64,000 nucleotides of DNA, taken from NCBI GenBank assembly GCA_934526065.1, contig CAKSZX010000004.1:1-64000 (forward strand), in the 5' to 3' direction. Made by a program: the position numbers and the translations under genes. The notes below the pieces were generated by a model. It searched no databases, was not told the DNA's origin, and was given only the letters and a program-made list of their open reading frames with translations. Shown here piece after piece: positions 41,851 to 51,089 of the stretch; position 1 is the first letter of the stretch, and each line of letters opens with the position of its first letter. The stretch is from an uncultured Oscillospiraceae bacterium (lineage in GTDB: Bacteria > Bacillota > Clostridia > Oscillospirales > Ruminococcaceae).

Positions 41851-43856
41851 ATGTTGCTTTTACTTACAATTTCAAAATATACATTTGATGTGATTTTATA
41901 AACAGTTATATAAAACACCCGGAAAATTGCCACAATAACCGCCATTGTAATTAAGATTAGACTTGTGTTTTCTACTGAGAACAGGGTGAGCATTCTCATT
42001 ATAATCGGTGCCGCAAAGCAAAGATGAAGTATCGCAAAGGCGAGAGGCAGAATGAAAACTGTTTTCATCTGTGAATTTACATTCTTTTGTATTTCCCGAT
42101 TTGTCATACCGATTTTTTTCATCACCGCAAAACGACTTTCGTCCTCGTAGCCCTCGGCAATTTGTTTAAAGTAGATTATTAAAACTGTGGCTACAAGGAA
42201 CAGTGCGGACAAAATTATGCCCAAGAAGAATATACCGCCGTATATGCCATAAAAATCTGCTCTGTCAAATGCAAGGCTTTCGATGGCCCAGGATGTGCCG
42301 GAGCCGTACTTGCCCCGGTTATTGTTAGCAACCATATTGTTATATAAGTCATTAAACATCCGACACTGCTTATCCTGTGAAAGGCTTGAATTAAATCTGT
42401 ATATAAATTTTGTGTGGTGAGTGATTTCGTTGTCGAAACCGCTTATAATTTTGTTTATATCATTTGCAATAATGTAAATTTTAGGCGTTAAATAGGCTTT
42501 ATCTCTGTTTGGAAACAAATCGTCTGTCGGCACAAATTCTCTTATGTCATAGCTTTCTCCGCCTATTATAAGGTTTGAATGGCTGTACTGAGTGTATATC
42601 GTGTTTATAAGTACCTGGTTGTCCTCAAGAACCTTATTTTCTCCGCAGTATTTGTTGTAGTCTGCAAGGGAGATAAAATAAACTTCCGCATATTTATCCG
42701 CCGTTTTATCAAAACCCCGGTCAAAAACATTGTCGGTTACATTCATATTGTAGTGGGCATAGGTATATTTCTGTATATCTTTACGATTGTCATTATGGTT
42801 TATAAAAAATTCGTCTATGTCGTTACAAAATACATTAAAGTTTTCATTGGCTGTTTCCTGGTCGCCGCCTGCATACATTACAAATGTAAAATCACGGGGA
42901 TATGTGGTGTGCAAGCTGTCCTCTGCGCCAATGTACAAGCTGCCTGCGCCGAACATCATAACCAAAACCATTGTGATTAAAATGCAGACAGAGGCAAGCC
43001 CTGCACCGTTACGCTTCATTCTGTACGCCATTGACGAAACCGCCACAAAGTGGTCTTTTTGATAATAGTACTTTTGGTTTTTCTGTAATATTTTACACAT
43101 TGTAACAGAGCCGGCAATAAAAATCATGTATGTGCCGATTACAACCAAAATTACTGCCACAAAAAACATCACAAGGGCGTCCAAGGGCTTTTCTGTGGTT
43201 AACGCTATATAGTAGGCGACGCAGAGCATTAAAACACCGATAACGGCTATCAAATAATTTGCTTTCGGCGGTTTTTCGCCGAAATTTTCGCTTTTCATCA
43301 GCGAAAGGGTGTTCAATTTCCAAAGGGCTATTACTCCTCTTACAAAAAGCAAAAGGAACACAAAAGCTGATACAGCGGCACATACAAGGATCAAGTCTTT
43401 GTTTATGGTAAAGTCGTAAGAAATGTTGTCCTTTATAAGGCGTGCAAGAAGTAACTCCGCCAATTTTGAAAAGGCAATTCCCATGGTAATGCCGGAAACC
43501 GTTGATATAAGATATATAATTATGTTCTCCCAAAGGTATATATGAGTGATATTTTTCTTGCTCATACCTAAAATATTATAAATACCGAACTCTTTTTGCC
43601 TTCTTCTCAAAAGAAAAGAATTGGAGTAATTTAAAAATATGATTGAAAATATTACTATTACGATTATGCCGTAATTAAGGGTTGTGGTTATAATTCTTCC
43701 GCCGGTCATACCGGAGTTTTCGGTATAATACGACAGATAAAACATTATATACTGCATGGCAGAAATGCCGCAGCAGGTTAAAATGTAGGGCAGATATAAT
43801 TTTTTGTTTTTCTTTATACTGTCGGCGGCAAGCTTGGGGTAAAAACCTAACTTCAT
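41829..43856 (-). CDS. Bce-type ABC permease (antimicrobial-peptide resistance)
   Basis: 675 residues of the BceB/FtsX class. Visible: an N-terminal TM and a first FtsX block (LRRRQKEFGIYNILGMSKKNITHIYLWEN), about ten hydrophobic segments in all, and a large extracytoplasmic domain of about 210 residues (about 310-535) between TM7 and TM8. The last FtsX block is KQIAEGYEDESRFAVMKKIGMTNREIQKNVNSQMK. In this family that big loop binds bacitracin-like, lipid-II-cycle-targeting peptides, and the permease signals to a BceS-type kinase. It overlaps bceA by 4 bp and belongs to the same module. Confidence 0.93.
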   Translation of the reverse strand: MKLGFYPKLAADSIKKNKKLYLPYILTCCGISAMQYIMFYLSYYTENSGMTGGRIITTTLNYGIIVIVIFSIIFLNYSNSFLLRRRQKEFGIYNILGMSKKNITHIYLWENIIIYLISTVSGITMGIAFSKLAELLLARLIKDNISYDFTINKDLILVCAAVSAFVFLLLFVRGVIALWKLNTLSLMKSENFGEKPPKANYLIAVIGVLMLCVAYYIALTTEKPLDALVMFFVAVILVVIGTYMIFIAGSVTMCKILQKNQKYYYQKDHFVAVSSMAYRMKRNGAGLASVCILITMVLVMMFGAGSLYIGAEDSLHTTYPRDFTFVMYAGGDQETANENFNVFCNDIDEFFINHNDNRKDIQKYTYAHYNMNVTDNVFDRGFDKTADKYAEVYFISLADYNKYCGENKVLEDNQVLINTIYTQYSHSNLIIGGESYDIREFVPTDDLFPNRDKAYLTPKIYIIANDINKIISGFDNEITHHTKFIYRFNSSLSQDKQCRMFNDLYNNMVANNNRGKYGSGTSWAIESLAFDRADFYGIYGGIFFLGIILSALFLVATVLIIYFKQIAEGYEDESRFAVMKKIGMTNREIQKNVNSQMKTVFILPLAFAILHLCFAAPIIMRMLTLFSVENTSLILITMAVIVAIFRVFYITVYKITSNVYFEIVSKSNIKKYGSN

Positions 43857-44617
43857 TTTTCTTCACCGCCTGTCATAAGCAAAGTAAGAGTGTCGGATAT
43901 AACGGTGTAGAATTGGCTGTCGGTTTTGTCGCCCTTATAAATTTGATGGAATACCCGGCCGTCCTTTATAAACAAAACTCTTGAAGCATGGCTTGCGGCT
44001 TTTACCGAGTGGGTAACCATAAAAATTGTCTGTCCGTATTCGTTTATATCGGAAAAGAGGTTTAGCAACTCGTCTGTGGCTTTGCTGTCCAAAGCGCCGG
44101 TAGGCTCGTCTGCCAAAATAAGTTTTGGGTTTGTTATCAATGCCCTTGCAACTGCCCGGCGCTGTTTTTGTCCGCCGGAAATTTCATAAGGATATTTTTT
44201 TAAAAGGTGAGTGATACCCAGTTGTTCCGCAATGGGTTCAAGCCTGAATTCCATCTCTTCATGGGATTTACCTGCCAAAACAAGAGGTAAAAATATGTTG
44301 TCCTCTATGGTAAAGGTATCAAGAAGATTGAACTCTTGGAACACAAATCCCAAATTATCTCTGCGATAGGCTGCCGCCTGAGATTCGCTGCTTTTTGAAA
44401 ATTCTTTTCCGTCGATTAAAACCTTGCCTGCGGTAGGGCTGTCAATGCCGGCTATTATGTTAAGCAGTGTTGTTTTACCGGAGCCGGACTCACCCATAAC
44501 CGCCACATATTCCCCTTTTTCAACGGTAAAATTAACATTTTTTAAAACTTCTGTTTTGTTTTTTCCAAAACGGCCCACATAAGTTTTTTGCAGGCCTTGT
44601 ACATCTAAAATACTCAT
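43853..44617 (-). CDS. Bce-type ABC ATPase
   Basis: 254 residues. Walker A GESGSGKTTLLN (about 41-52), Q-loop FVFQEFNLLD, signature ISGGQKQRRAVARALI, Walker B LILADEPTGALDS, and MVTHSVKAASHASRVLFI. This is the BceA-like branch of the MacB group. AAGGAGG precedes the ATG by 9 nt. It is preceded by its own promoter and a TTACA-N8/9-TGTAA operator-like repeat, and followed with a 4-bp overlap by the permease gene. Confidence 0.95.
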   Translation of the reverse strand: MSILDVQGLQKTYVGRFGKNKTEVLKNVNFTVEKGEYVAVMGESGSGKTTLLNIIAGIDSPTAGKVLIDGKEFSKSSESQAAAYRRDNLGFVFQEFNLLDTFTIEDNIFLPLVLAGKSHEEMEFRLEPIAEQLGITHLLKKYPYEISGGQKQRRAVARALITNPKLILADEPTGALDSKATDELLNLFSDINEYGQTIFMVTHSVKAASHASRVLFIKDGRVFHQIYKGDKTDSQFYTVISDTLTLLMTGGEEK

Positions 44618-44666
44618 TACAAAAATCCTCCTTGTGATTTCTGACTATATTGTAACAAAACAGGGG

Positions 44667-44707
44667 ATTGTAAAACCATAGAATTGTCTTACAAATCCCC
44701 CTGTAAA
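44667..44707 (-). promoter_or_regulatory. bceAB promoter with candidate BceR site
   Basis: Minus strand TTGTAA (44689-44694), a 16-bp spacer and TACAAT (44667-44672). TTTACAGGGGGATTTGTAA (44689-44707) is an inverted TTACA/TGTAA repeat over the -35, the place where BceR-type regulators bind. ACAGGGGGATT and AATCCCCTGT nearby can also pair into a stem ending in TTTTG, a possible weak terminator after bceS. Confidence 0.55.
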
Positions 44708-44726
44708 TCTAACACTTTTGTAAGAA

Positions 44727-45716
44727 TTACTCAAAATCGGATTTTTGGTTGCCAAAATCTATTGTTATGCAGGTGCCACGCCCAAGAGTAGATTTTGCAT
44801 ATATTTTATGCCCCAGCTTATTGCAAATTGTTTTACACAGGTATAACCCCAAACCGCTGGATGTCCTGTTTGTTCTGCCGTTTTGCCCTGTGTAGCTTTT
44901 TTCAAAAATTCTTGGCAAATCCTCCGGGACAATGCCCATACCCGTATCCTCGATGCAAAGTTTATTTTTATCACTCATGTATATTGATATACTGCCCTCA
45001 TGGGTGTATTTTAAAGCGTTGGAAAGAACCTGCTCCACAACAAACATCAGCCATTTTTCATCGGTGACAATCAGGGTATTAAGGGGTGAGTACACAAGTT
45101 TAATTTTGCGCAGTATAAATTCTCCGGAATATTTTTTAATGGCACAGGTGATGATTTTATCAAGATCCTGTTGTTTTATGACATAGTCGTTGTAGTCTGA
45201 ATGTACCCTTAAAAATGTAAGTACCATGTCGGCATACTGTTCTATCCTGAATAAATCGTTTGAAAGGCCGCCGGAAAATTCCCCGTCCCGATTTTGCAAC
45301 TGCAATTTCATTGAAGCGATAGGTGTTTTAATTTGGTGTACCCACATGGTGTACCAATCTATCATGTCATTATACCGCCGCCGGCTGTCGGCTTTAAAAT
45401 CGTTGTATTTTTCCGTTAATGCGGCGATAATGTTGTACAAATCCCGGCTTTCTATACTGTGCCGGGCAGGCAAAAGCTCCGGGTTCATATCCGGTGAATT
45501 CGCAATATTTTTTAATATATTATGCTTGTTTTTTACACTTATAAAATCAACGGCAATATATCCAAAGTACAAAAACACCGACAGTAAAACCGGGTAAACT
45601 ATGGCTTTAAAAGGCAGTAAATAAAGACCCATAAACATGGCGAATATGCCGATTATCAAAATGAATATAAGTATATCATTTCTTTTTTCTTTTAAATATC
45701 TTTTTATAAGAGCCAT
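44727..45716 (-). CDS. Bce-type intramembrane-sensing histidine kinase
   Basis: 329 residues. Two N-terminal TM helices (about 13-34 and 38-58) with almost no external loop, the hallmark of the BceS group, which reads its partner transporter rather than a ligand. H-box WVHQIKTPIAS with phosphoacceptor H127, N-box VVEQVLSNALKYTHEG, G1 IEDTGMGIVPEDLPRIFEKSYTG, G2 SGLGLYLCKTI. It transfers phosphate to the response regulator encoded immediately upstream (3-bp gap). Confidence 0.95.
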   Translation of the reverse strand: MALIKRYLKEKRNDILIFILIIGIFAMFMGLYLLPFKAIVYPVLLSVFLYFGYIAVDFISVKNKHNILKNIANSPDMNPELLPARHSIESRDLYNIIAALTEKYNDFKADSRRRYNDMIDWYTMWVHQIKTPIASMKLQLQNRDGEFSGGLSNDLFRIEQYADMVLTFLRVHSDYNDYVIKQQDLDKIITCAIKKYSGEFILRKIKLVYSPLNTLIVTDEKWLMFVVEQVLSNALKYTHEGSISIYMSDKNKLCIEDTGMGIVPEDLPRIFEKSYTGQNGRTNRTSSGLGLYLCKTICNKLGHKIYAKSTLGRGTCITIDFGNQKSDFE

Positions 45717-45719
45717 AAT

Positions 45720-46394
45720 TTAATCCTCTATAATATACCCCATACCGAATTTCGTCGTTATAAAATCATGCAGACCCGCCCGGTCAAGGCGTTTGCGCAG
45801 GCGGTTTACATTTACCGAAAGAGTGTTTTCGTCCACAAAATAGTCGGTTTCCCACAGGGCTTTCATCATTTTTTCTCTGCTTACGGTTTTGCCCTTGTTT
45901 TCCATCAGAATAAGCAGTATGCGAAATTCATTTTTGGAAAGGGAAATTTTCTCCCCGTTGTAAATAAATGTACTGTCCGCCGGGTTTAGTATTGCTCCTC
46001 GGTGCCGATAAATTTTTGCGGCAGGGGAAAAATCGTAAGTTCTGCGCAGCAATGCACCGATTTTGGTCATTAAAAGGCTTATGTCAAAGGGCTTTGCTAT
46101 AAAATCATCGGCGCCCATATTCATTGCCATTATCATATTCATTTTTTCAGCTGTGGAGGATATAAAGATTATCGGTACTTTTGACGATTTTCTTATTTCA
46201 CCACACCAATGGTAGCCGTCAAAAAAGGGTAGAGAAATATCAAGCAAAACCAAGTGGGGATTAAAACTTGCGAATTCTTCTCGTATATCATGTAAATTTT
46301 GCCGGGTGTAAACATCAAAATCCCATGCTTTTGCCCGCTGTGTAATTGCGCCGGCTATGCCGCTGTCATCTTCGACCAAAAATATTTTGTACAT
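45720..46394 (-). CDS. Bce-type OmpR-family response regulator
   Basis: 224 residues from the ATG at 46394 (AAGGAG 10 nt upstream); GTG at 46403 would be too close to the ribosome site. Receiver domain with acidic pair VEDD (8-10) and phosphoacceptor D52 (LVLLDISLPFFDG), Lys in AKPFDISLLM. The OmpR/PhoB winged helix (about 130-222) has KNEFRILLILMENKGKTVSREKMMKALWE and VDENTLSVNVNRLRKRL. It should activate bceAB when phosphorylated by BceS. It is the first gene of the module. Confidence 0.96.
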   Translation of the reverse strand: MYKIFLVEDDSGIAGAITQRAKAWDFDVYTRQNLHDIREEFASFNPHLVLLDISLPFFDGYHWCGEIRKSSKVPIIFISSTAEKMNMIMAMNMGADDFIAKPFDISLLMTKIGALLRRTYDFSPAAKIYRHRGAILNPADSTFIYNGEKISLSKNEFRILLILMENKGKTVSREKMMKALWETDYFVDENTLSVNVNRLRKRLDRAGLHDFITTKFGMGYIIED

Positions 46395-46464
46395 ATACTT
46401 CACACTCCTTTTGCATTATTTAATTATAAGCTATAATCGGCATATTTTCTATAAGGTTAATAAA

Positions 46465-46515
46465 AAAATAAGAAAATTAAAAGACAAAGAACTTTTTAAA
46501 AGCTCTTTGTCTTTT
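46465..46515 (-). terminator. Terminator between bceR and gpmI
   Basis: 12-bp stem AAAAGACAAAGA/TCTTTGTCTTTT (46479-46515), extended by CTTTTTAAAAG. The minus-strand tail TTAATTTTCTTATTTTTTT makes it the terminator of pgk-tpiA-gpmI. Confidence 0.9.
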
Positions 46516-46526
46516 CTGTAAATATT

Positions 46527-48047
46527 TTAGAAATTTTTGATTATTGATTTTCCGTCCATTTCTTCCGGCCGGGCAACGCCCATAATTTCAAGCATTGTAG
46601 GGGCAATGTCTGCCAAAACTCCGTCCCCTCGCAAATCACAGGGATAATTTACAACGCAGAAAGGCACCCTGTTTGTTGTGTGTTGTGTAAATGGTGTGCC
46701 GTCGTCCGCAACCATTTGGTCCGCATTGCCGTGGTCGGCGGTTATAAGCAGCACACCGTCTTTTTCAATCATCTTGTCATACAGTTTGCCTATGCACCGG
46801 TCAACGGTTTCCACAGCCTTTACGGCGGCTTCAAATACACCTGTGTGGCCTACCATATCGCAGTTTGCAAAGTTTAAAATTATAACATCGTACTTGTCGC
46901 TGTCAATGCGCTTTAAAAGTTCATCTGTGATAAGATATGCGCTCATTTCAGGCTGTAAATCATAGGTTGCAACCTTAGGAGACGGGATAAGGGCTCTGTC
47001 CTCGTTTTTGTAAGGAGCCTCAACACCGCCGTTAAAGAAAAATGTAACATGGGCATATTTTTCTGTTTCGGCAATTCTAAGCTGAGTAAAGCCTTTATCG
47101 CTGATATATTCGCCGAATGTGTTTTTAAGGCTCTGAGGCTTAAATGCAACATCAACATTTGGCATAGATGCATCATACTGTGTAAAACACACATAATTTA
47201 AGTGTAAATTATCGGTTTTGCGTTCAAACCCGGTAAATTCGGTGTCAACAAGGGCTCTTGTTATCTCTCTTGCACGGTCGGGGCGGAAATTAAAGAATAT
47301 AACGCTGTCTCCGTCTTTGATTGTGCAGTCCTTGTTTGCAATAAAAGGAACGGTAAACTCGTCCGTAACATTGTTTTTATAACATTCTTCAAGGTGTTTC
47401 ACCGGGTCGTGGCAATATTCACCCTCACCGTTTACAATGGCATTGTAGGCTTTTTCAACACGATCCCAGCGGTTGTCTCTGTCCATTGCATAAAATCTGC
47501 CGCAGACAGCGCCTATTTTGCCGATACCGGCGGCATTTAATTTATTTTGAAGTTCCGTTAAAAATTCAACGCCGCTTGTTGGGCTTACATCTCTGCCATC
47601 CATAAACGGGTGAACCACAACATTATCAATGCCGTATTTTTTGCACATATCAATCAGGGCAAAGCAGTGTTCAATATGACTGTGTACACCTCCGGAAGAC
47701 ATAAGCCCCATAATATGCACTGTTTTGTTTTGCTCTTTTGCCTTTAAAATCGCATTTTTAAGAGTCTCGTTTTCAAAAAAATCCCCGTCTTTTATGGATT
47801 TTGAAATTCTTGTCAATTCCTGATAGACAATTCTTCCTGCACCCATATTTGTGTGTCCGACTTCGCTGTTGCCCATCTGGTCATCCGGCAAGCCTACGCT
47901 TAAACCGCTGGCACCTAATGTGGTTATTGGGTATGTGCCGAATATTCTGTCTAAATTCGGTTTTTTGGCTGCCTTTATGGCGTTGCCATCGGCGCTTTCT
48001 CTGAAAGCGAAACCGTCAATTATACATAGAACCAATGGCTTTTTCAT
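46527..48047 (-). CDS. gpmI: 2,3-bisphosphoglycerate-independent phosphoglycerate mutase
   Basis: 506 residues from the ATG at 48047 (AAGGAG 8 nt upstream; GTG at 48056 rejected). It interconverts 3- and 2-phosphoglycerate with Mn2+. Alkaline-phosphatase-like metal motifs: LCIIDGFAFRE, catalytic Ser61 in DQMGNSEVGHTNMGAG, HPFMDGRDVSPTSG, VIFFNFRPDRARE, ILNFANCDMVGHTG and ITADHGNADQM. The active residues are complete. It is the last gene of the operon pgk-tpiA-gpmI, 12 bp after tpiA. Confidence 0.97.
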   Translation of the reverse strand: MKKPLVLCIIDGFAFRESADGNAIKAAKKPNLDRIFGTYPITTLGASGLSVGLPDDQMGNSEVGHTNMGAGRIVYQELTRISKSIKDGDFFENETLKNAILKAKEQNKTVHIMGLMSSGGVHSHIEHCFALIDMCKKYGIDNVVVHPFMDGRDVSPTSGVEFLTELQNKLNAAGIGKIGAVCGRFYAMDRDNRWDRVEKAYNAIVNGEGEYCHDPVKHLEECYKNNVTDEFTVPFIANKDCTIKDGDSVIFFNFRPDRAREITRALVDTEFTGFERKTDNLHLNYVCFTQYDASMPNVDVAFKPQSLKNTFGEYISDKGFTQLRIAETEKYAHVTFFFNGGVEAPYKNEDRALIPSPKVATYDLQPEMSAYLITDELLKRIDSDKYDVIILNFANCDMVGHTGVFEAAVKAVETVDRCIGKLYDKMIEKDGVLLITADHGNADQMVADDGTPFTQHTTNRVPFCVVNYPCDLRGDGVLADIAPTMLEIMGVARPEEMDGKSIIKNF

Positions 48048-48059
48048 ATAAATCACTCC

Positions 48060-48824
48060 TTATTCAACCCGGGAAACTATCTGTGCAAAGTCATCTGCCT
48101 TTAAAGATGCGCCGCCGATAAGTCCGCCGTCGATATTTTCCATTGAAAGCAATTCCTTTGCGTTTTTGGCATTCATAGAGCCGCCGTATTGGATTGTAAC
48201 GGCTTCTGCGGTTTGATTTCCGAACAAATTGGCAATTATACTGCGGATGTATCCGCAAACTTCTTCCGCTTGCTGTGCAGTGGCGGTTTTACCTGTGCCT
48301 ATGGCCCAAATAGGCTCGTAGGCAATAATTGCGTTAAGCATATCTTCTTCGGTGAAACCTGCCAAATCTTTTTCAATTTGCGCCTTTATTACTTCTTTTG
48401 TAATATCTTTTTCACGCTGTTCAAGGTTTTCGCCTACGCATATAATAGGGTGTATGCCGTGTTTTAAACAGGTTTTCCGGCGCAAATTTACCGTTTCGTC
48501 TGTTTCGCCGAAATATTGCCTTCTTTCGCTGTGACCGATTATACAGTATTTCACATCATAACTGTCCAACATATCGGCACTGATTTCACCGGTGTAGGCG
48601 CCGCTTTCAGCCCAGTGGCAATTTTCCGCACCTATATTTATAATGCTGTTTTCTGCCGCCTGCTTTGCAACCCGTATGTTTATTGCCGGAACACACAACA
48701 AAACGGTTGCCTTGCTGTCTGTGATTTTAGCCGACATTTGGGATATAAGCTCCTTTGTTTGCCGGGCGTTGTTGTTCATTTTCCAGTTGCCGGCTATGAT
48801 TACTTTTCTTTTGCTTAAATTCAT
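48060..48824 (-). CDS. tpiA: Triosephosphate isomerase
   Basis: 254 residues, TIM barrel. It interconverts dihydroxyacetone phosphate and glyceraldehyde-3-phosphate. GNWKMN with catalytic Lys15, IIGHSERR with catalytic His98, AYEPIWAIGTGKTA with catalytic Glu in the flexible-loop region, and phosphate-binding YGGSMN and GGLIGGASLKAD near the C-terminus. AAGGAG precedes the ATG. Confidence 0.98.
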   Translation of the reverse strand: MNLSKRKVIIAGNWKMNNNARQTKELISQMSAKITDSKATVLLCVPAINIRVAKQAAENSIINIGAENCHWAESGAYTGEISADMLDSYDVKYCIIGHSERRQYFGETDETVNLRRKTCLKHGIHPIICVGENLEQREKDITKEVIKAQIEKDLAGFTEEDMLNAIIAYEPIWAIGTGKTATAQQAEEVCGYIRSIIANLFGNQTAEAVTIQYGGSMNAKNAKELLSMENIDGGLIGGASLKADDFAQIVSRVE

Positions 48825-48882
48825 GATTTACTCCTTAAACCGAACAAAGCGGCAGGAGGTCTGCCGCTTGTTGCGATGATAA

Positions 48883-50073
48883 TTATTTGTCGTTTAATGC
48901 GGCGATACCGGGCAAAGTTTTACCCTCTAAAAATTCAAGTGAAGCGCCGCCGCCTGTTGAAATGTGCGTCATCTTATCCGCAAAGCCAAGCTGTTCCACT
49001 GCCGCAGCACTGTCGCCGCCGCCGATGATTGAGATAGCTCCGCTTTCTGCAACGGCTTTTGCAATTTCTTTTGTGCCGTAAGCAAATGCTTCAAACTCAA
49101 ACACACCCATAGGACCGTTCCAAACAACTGTGCCGGCATTTTTAATTGCCTGGCTGAAAAGTTTTACCGTTGCAGGGCCTATGTCAAGACCCATGTATCC
49201 ATCCGGCATATTGTGTACGTCCACAACTGTGAATTTATCGGTATTTTCAAATTTGTCGTTTATTGCCGTGTCAACAGGCAAAAGGAACATAACTCCTTTG
49301 TCTGCCGCTTTTTTCATAAGTGATTTGGCAAGCTCGATTTTGTCCTCTTCCAAAAGGGAAGTACCAACATTATAGCCCATGGCTTTGATAAATGTGTAAG
49401 CCATACCGCCGCCGATAATAAGAGTGTCAACCTTGTCTATAAGATTTTCGATTACGCCTATCTTATCGCTTACCTTTGCACCGCCTAAGATTGCCACAAA
49501 GGGGCGTTTTGGGTCTTCAAGAGCCTTGCCCATGATCTCGATTTCTTTCTGAATAAGGTAGCCGCAAACAGCAGGCAGGTAATCTGCAACACCGGCTGTT
49601 GAAGCGTGGGCTCTGTGGGCTGTACCGAAAGCATCATTTACATAAATGTCTGCCATTGACGCAAGTTCTTTTGCAAATTCCGGGTCATTTTTTTCTTCTT
49701 CTTTGTGGAAACGCAGGTTTTCCAAAAGCATAACTTCACCGTCTTTAAGGGCGGCGGCTTTTGCTTTGGCATCTTCGCCGATAACATCTTTTGCCATTAC
49801 AACATCACAACCCAAAAGCCGGGAAAGTCTCTCTCTAACCGGAGCAAGTGAGTATTCCGGCTTAAATTCTCCCTTGGGTCTGCCAAGGTGAGAGCAGAGT
49901 ATAACCCTTGCACCGTTGTCTTTAAGGTACTTAATTGTTTTAAGGGCTTCTCTTATTCTTTTATCGTCGCCGATAACCCCGTCTTTAACAGGAACATTAA
50001 AATCGCATCTTACAAGGCATCTTTTGCCTTTAACATCAATATCCTCAATGGTTTTTTTGCCTAAATTGCTCAT
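48883..50073 (-). CDS. pgk: Phosphoglycerate kinase
   Basis: 396 residues. It forms ATP from 1,3-bisphosphoglycerate. Family start KRCLVRCDFNVPVKDGVIGDDKRI, CSHLGRPKG, LLENLRFHKEEEKNDPEFAKELASMADIYVNDAFGTAHRAHAS, ILGGAKVSDKI, IIGGGMAYTF, WNGPMGVFEFEAFA and the final SIIGGGDSAAAVEQLG. AAAGGAG precedes the ATG. It heads the operon from the promoter at 50142-50170. Confidence 0.98.
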   Translation of the reverse strand: MSNLGKKTIEDIDVKGKRCLVRCDFNVPVKDGVIGDDKRIREALKTIKYLKDNGARVILCSHLGRPKGEFKPEYSLAPVRERLSRLLGCDVVMAKDVIGEDAKAKAAALKDGEVMLLENLRFHKEEEKNDPEFAKELASMADIYVNDAFGTAHRAHASTAGVADYLPAVCGYLIQKEIEIMGKALEDPKRPFVAILGGAKVSDKIGVIENLIDKVDTLIIGGGMAYTFIKAMGYNVGTSLLEEDKIELAKSLMKKAADKGVMFLLPVDTAINDKFENTDKFTVVDVHNMPDGYMGLDIGPATVKLFSQAIKNAGTVVWNGPMGVFEFEAFAYGTKEIAKAVAESGAISIIGGGDSAAAVEQLGFADKMTHISTGGGASLEFLEGKTLPGIAALNDK

Positions 50074-50099
50074 AGTGACACTCCTTTGATTTTAAGTGA

Positions 50100-50170
50100 A
50101 CCGCAAGAACAAAATTGTGCGGTATTGTATTTATTACCCATATTATAGTATATAAAGCCCAAGGCTTCAA
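50100..50170 (-). promoter_or_regulatory. pgk-tpiA-gpmI promoter and leader hairpin
   Basis: Minus strand TTGAAG (50165-50170), a 17-bp spacer and TATAAT (50142-50147). The leader holds ACCGCA/TGCGGT inverted repeats at about 50100-50123. The remaining 190 bp up to the next gene show nothing clear. Confidence 0.65.
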
Positions 50171-50361
50171 GTGATTATTGTATTTTTGTATTTTGTTACA
50201 AATTTAGCGGCTTCATTTTATCAATATCGTTAATTTTTTAACAATAAAGTTCAAGGTAACAAAAAGAATAGGGAGAAAATAGAATAGATTAAGCCCTATC
50301 GGGCAAATTTGACACTTATAAAATTGTAACTGTTTATTGGTTTTATTGACAGGTGATTTAT

Positions 50362-51039
50362 ATGGCAAAAGTTATTGTTTATAATACCGCCACATCGGCG
50401 AGAGAAATTTTTTATTTGGGAGAAAATGACCCGATGCCCTATGTGTGGAATAACACCATGAGGGTGAGAGAATTCAGGGGTTCTTCAAACAGCCCCACAC
50501 TTTGGACCACTGTACAGGCCATGGAGGCATGGAACAGCACAAGGCGCAGTTACGGCGCCGCAATACCTGTGGGCTACGCTTTTAAGCGCATATGGGAAGG
50601 CGGACACGGTTTAATGAGCCAGCACTATGCCGGTGTATCCTTTGATGTTGGCCAGAGATTAACAGCCTCACAGAGAAGAACCATACACTCCATAGCAAGC
50701 GGTTTGGGCGTATGGGGTTATGTGGAACCGCTGTCTTTAACACCCACATGGGTACATATTGACAGGCGATACGGCACCGCTGCTTGCAGCACAGGTTATA
50801 TGAAATTACAGCTTAATTCAAGAGGCGTTTATGTGCTTGTTTTACAGGACTGCCTTAATACTTTGGGCTATGCCACCGCAGGCCTTGACGGCATTTTCGG
50901 AGCAGCTACGAAGCGACGGGTGATAAATTTCCAAGGTGATTACAACCTTGCCAGAGACGGCATTTGCGGCTGTCAAACATGGACGAAAATCTCATCTCTT
51001 GTAAAGGGCAACGGACGGAGCACCACAACGGTAAATTAA
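50362..51039 (+). CDS. M15-like peptidase domain fused to a peptidoglycan-binding domain
   Basis: 225 residues from the ATG at 50362 (AGGTG 8 nt upstream; GTG at 50353 rejected). The centre has the zinc layout SQHYAGVSFD (H88, D95) and WVHID (H132) of M15/VanX-DacC-type D,D-peptidases. The usual ExxH acid is not in place: T129 sits where VanX has its Glu, so catalysis is uncertain. The C-terminal 65 residues form a PG_binding_1 domain (LQLNSRGVYVLVLQDCLNTLGY, GLDGIFGAATKRRVINFQ). No signal peptide is visible, so it is either released by lysis, spore-related, or exported otherwise. Confidence 0.8.
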   Translation: MAKVIVYNTATSAREIFYLGENDPMPYVWNNTMRVREFRGSSNSPTLWTTVQAMEAWNSTRRSYGAAIPVGYAFKRIWEGGHGLMSQHYAGVSFDVGQRLTASQRRTIHSIASGLGVWGYVEPLSLTPTWVHIDRRYGTAACSTGYMKLQLNSRGVYVLVLQDCLNTLGYATAGLDGIFGAATKRRVINFQGDYNLARDGICGCQTWTKISSLVKGNGRSTTTVN

Positions 51040-51062
51040 GAATAAGAAAGTTAAATAAGAAG

Positions 51063-51089
51063 AAAGGCGGCGAATTACTCGCCGTCTTT
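51063..51089. terminator. Bidirectional terminator between the M15 and GH13 genes
   Basis: AAAGGCGGCGA/TCGCCGTCTTT stem (11 bp, one G-U), T tails on both sides. It overlaps the last codons of the GH13 gene. Confidence 0.85.
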
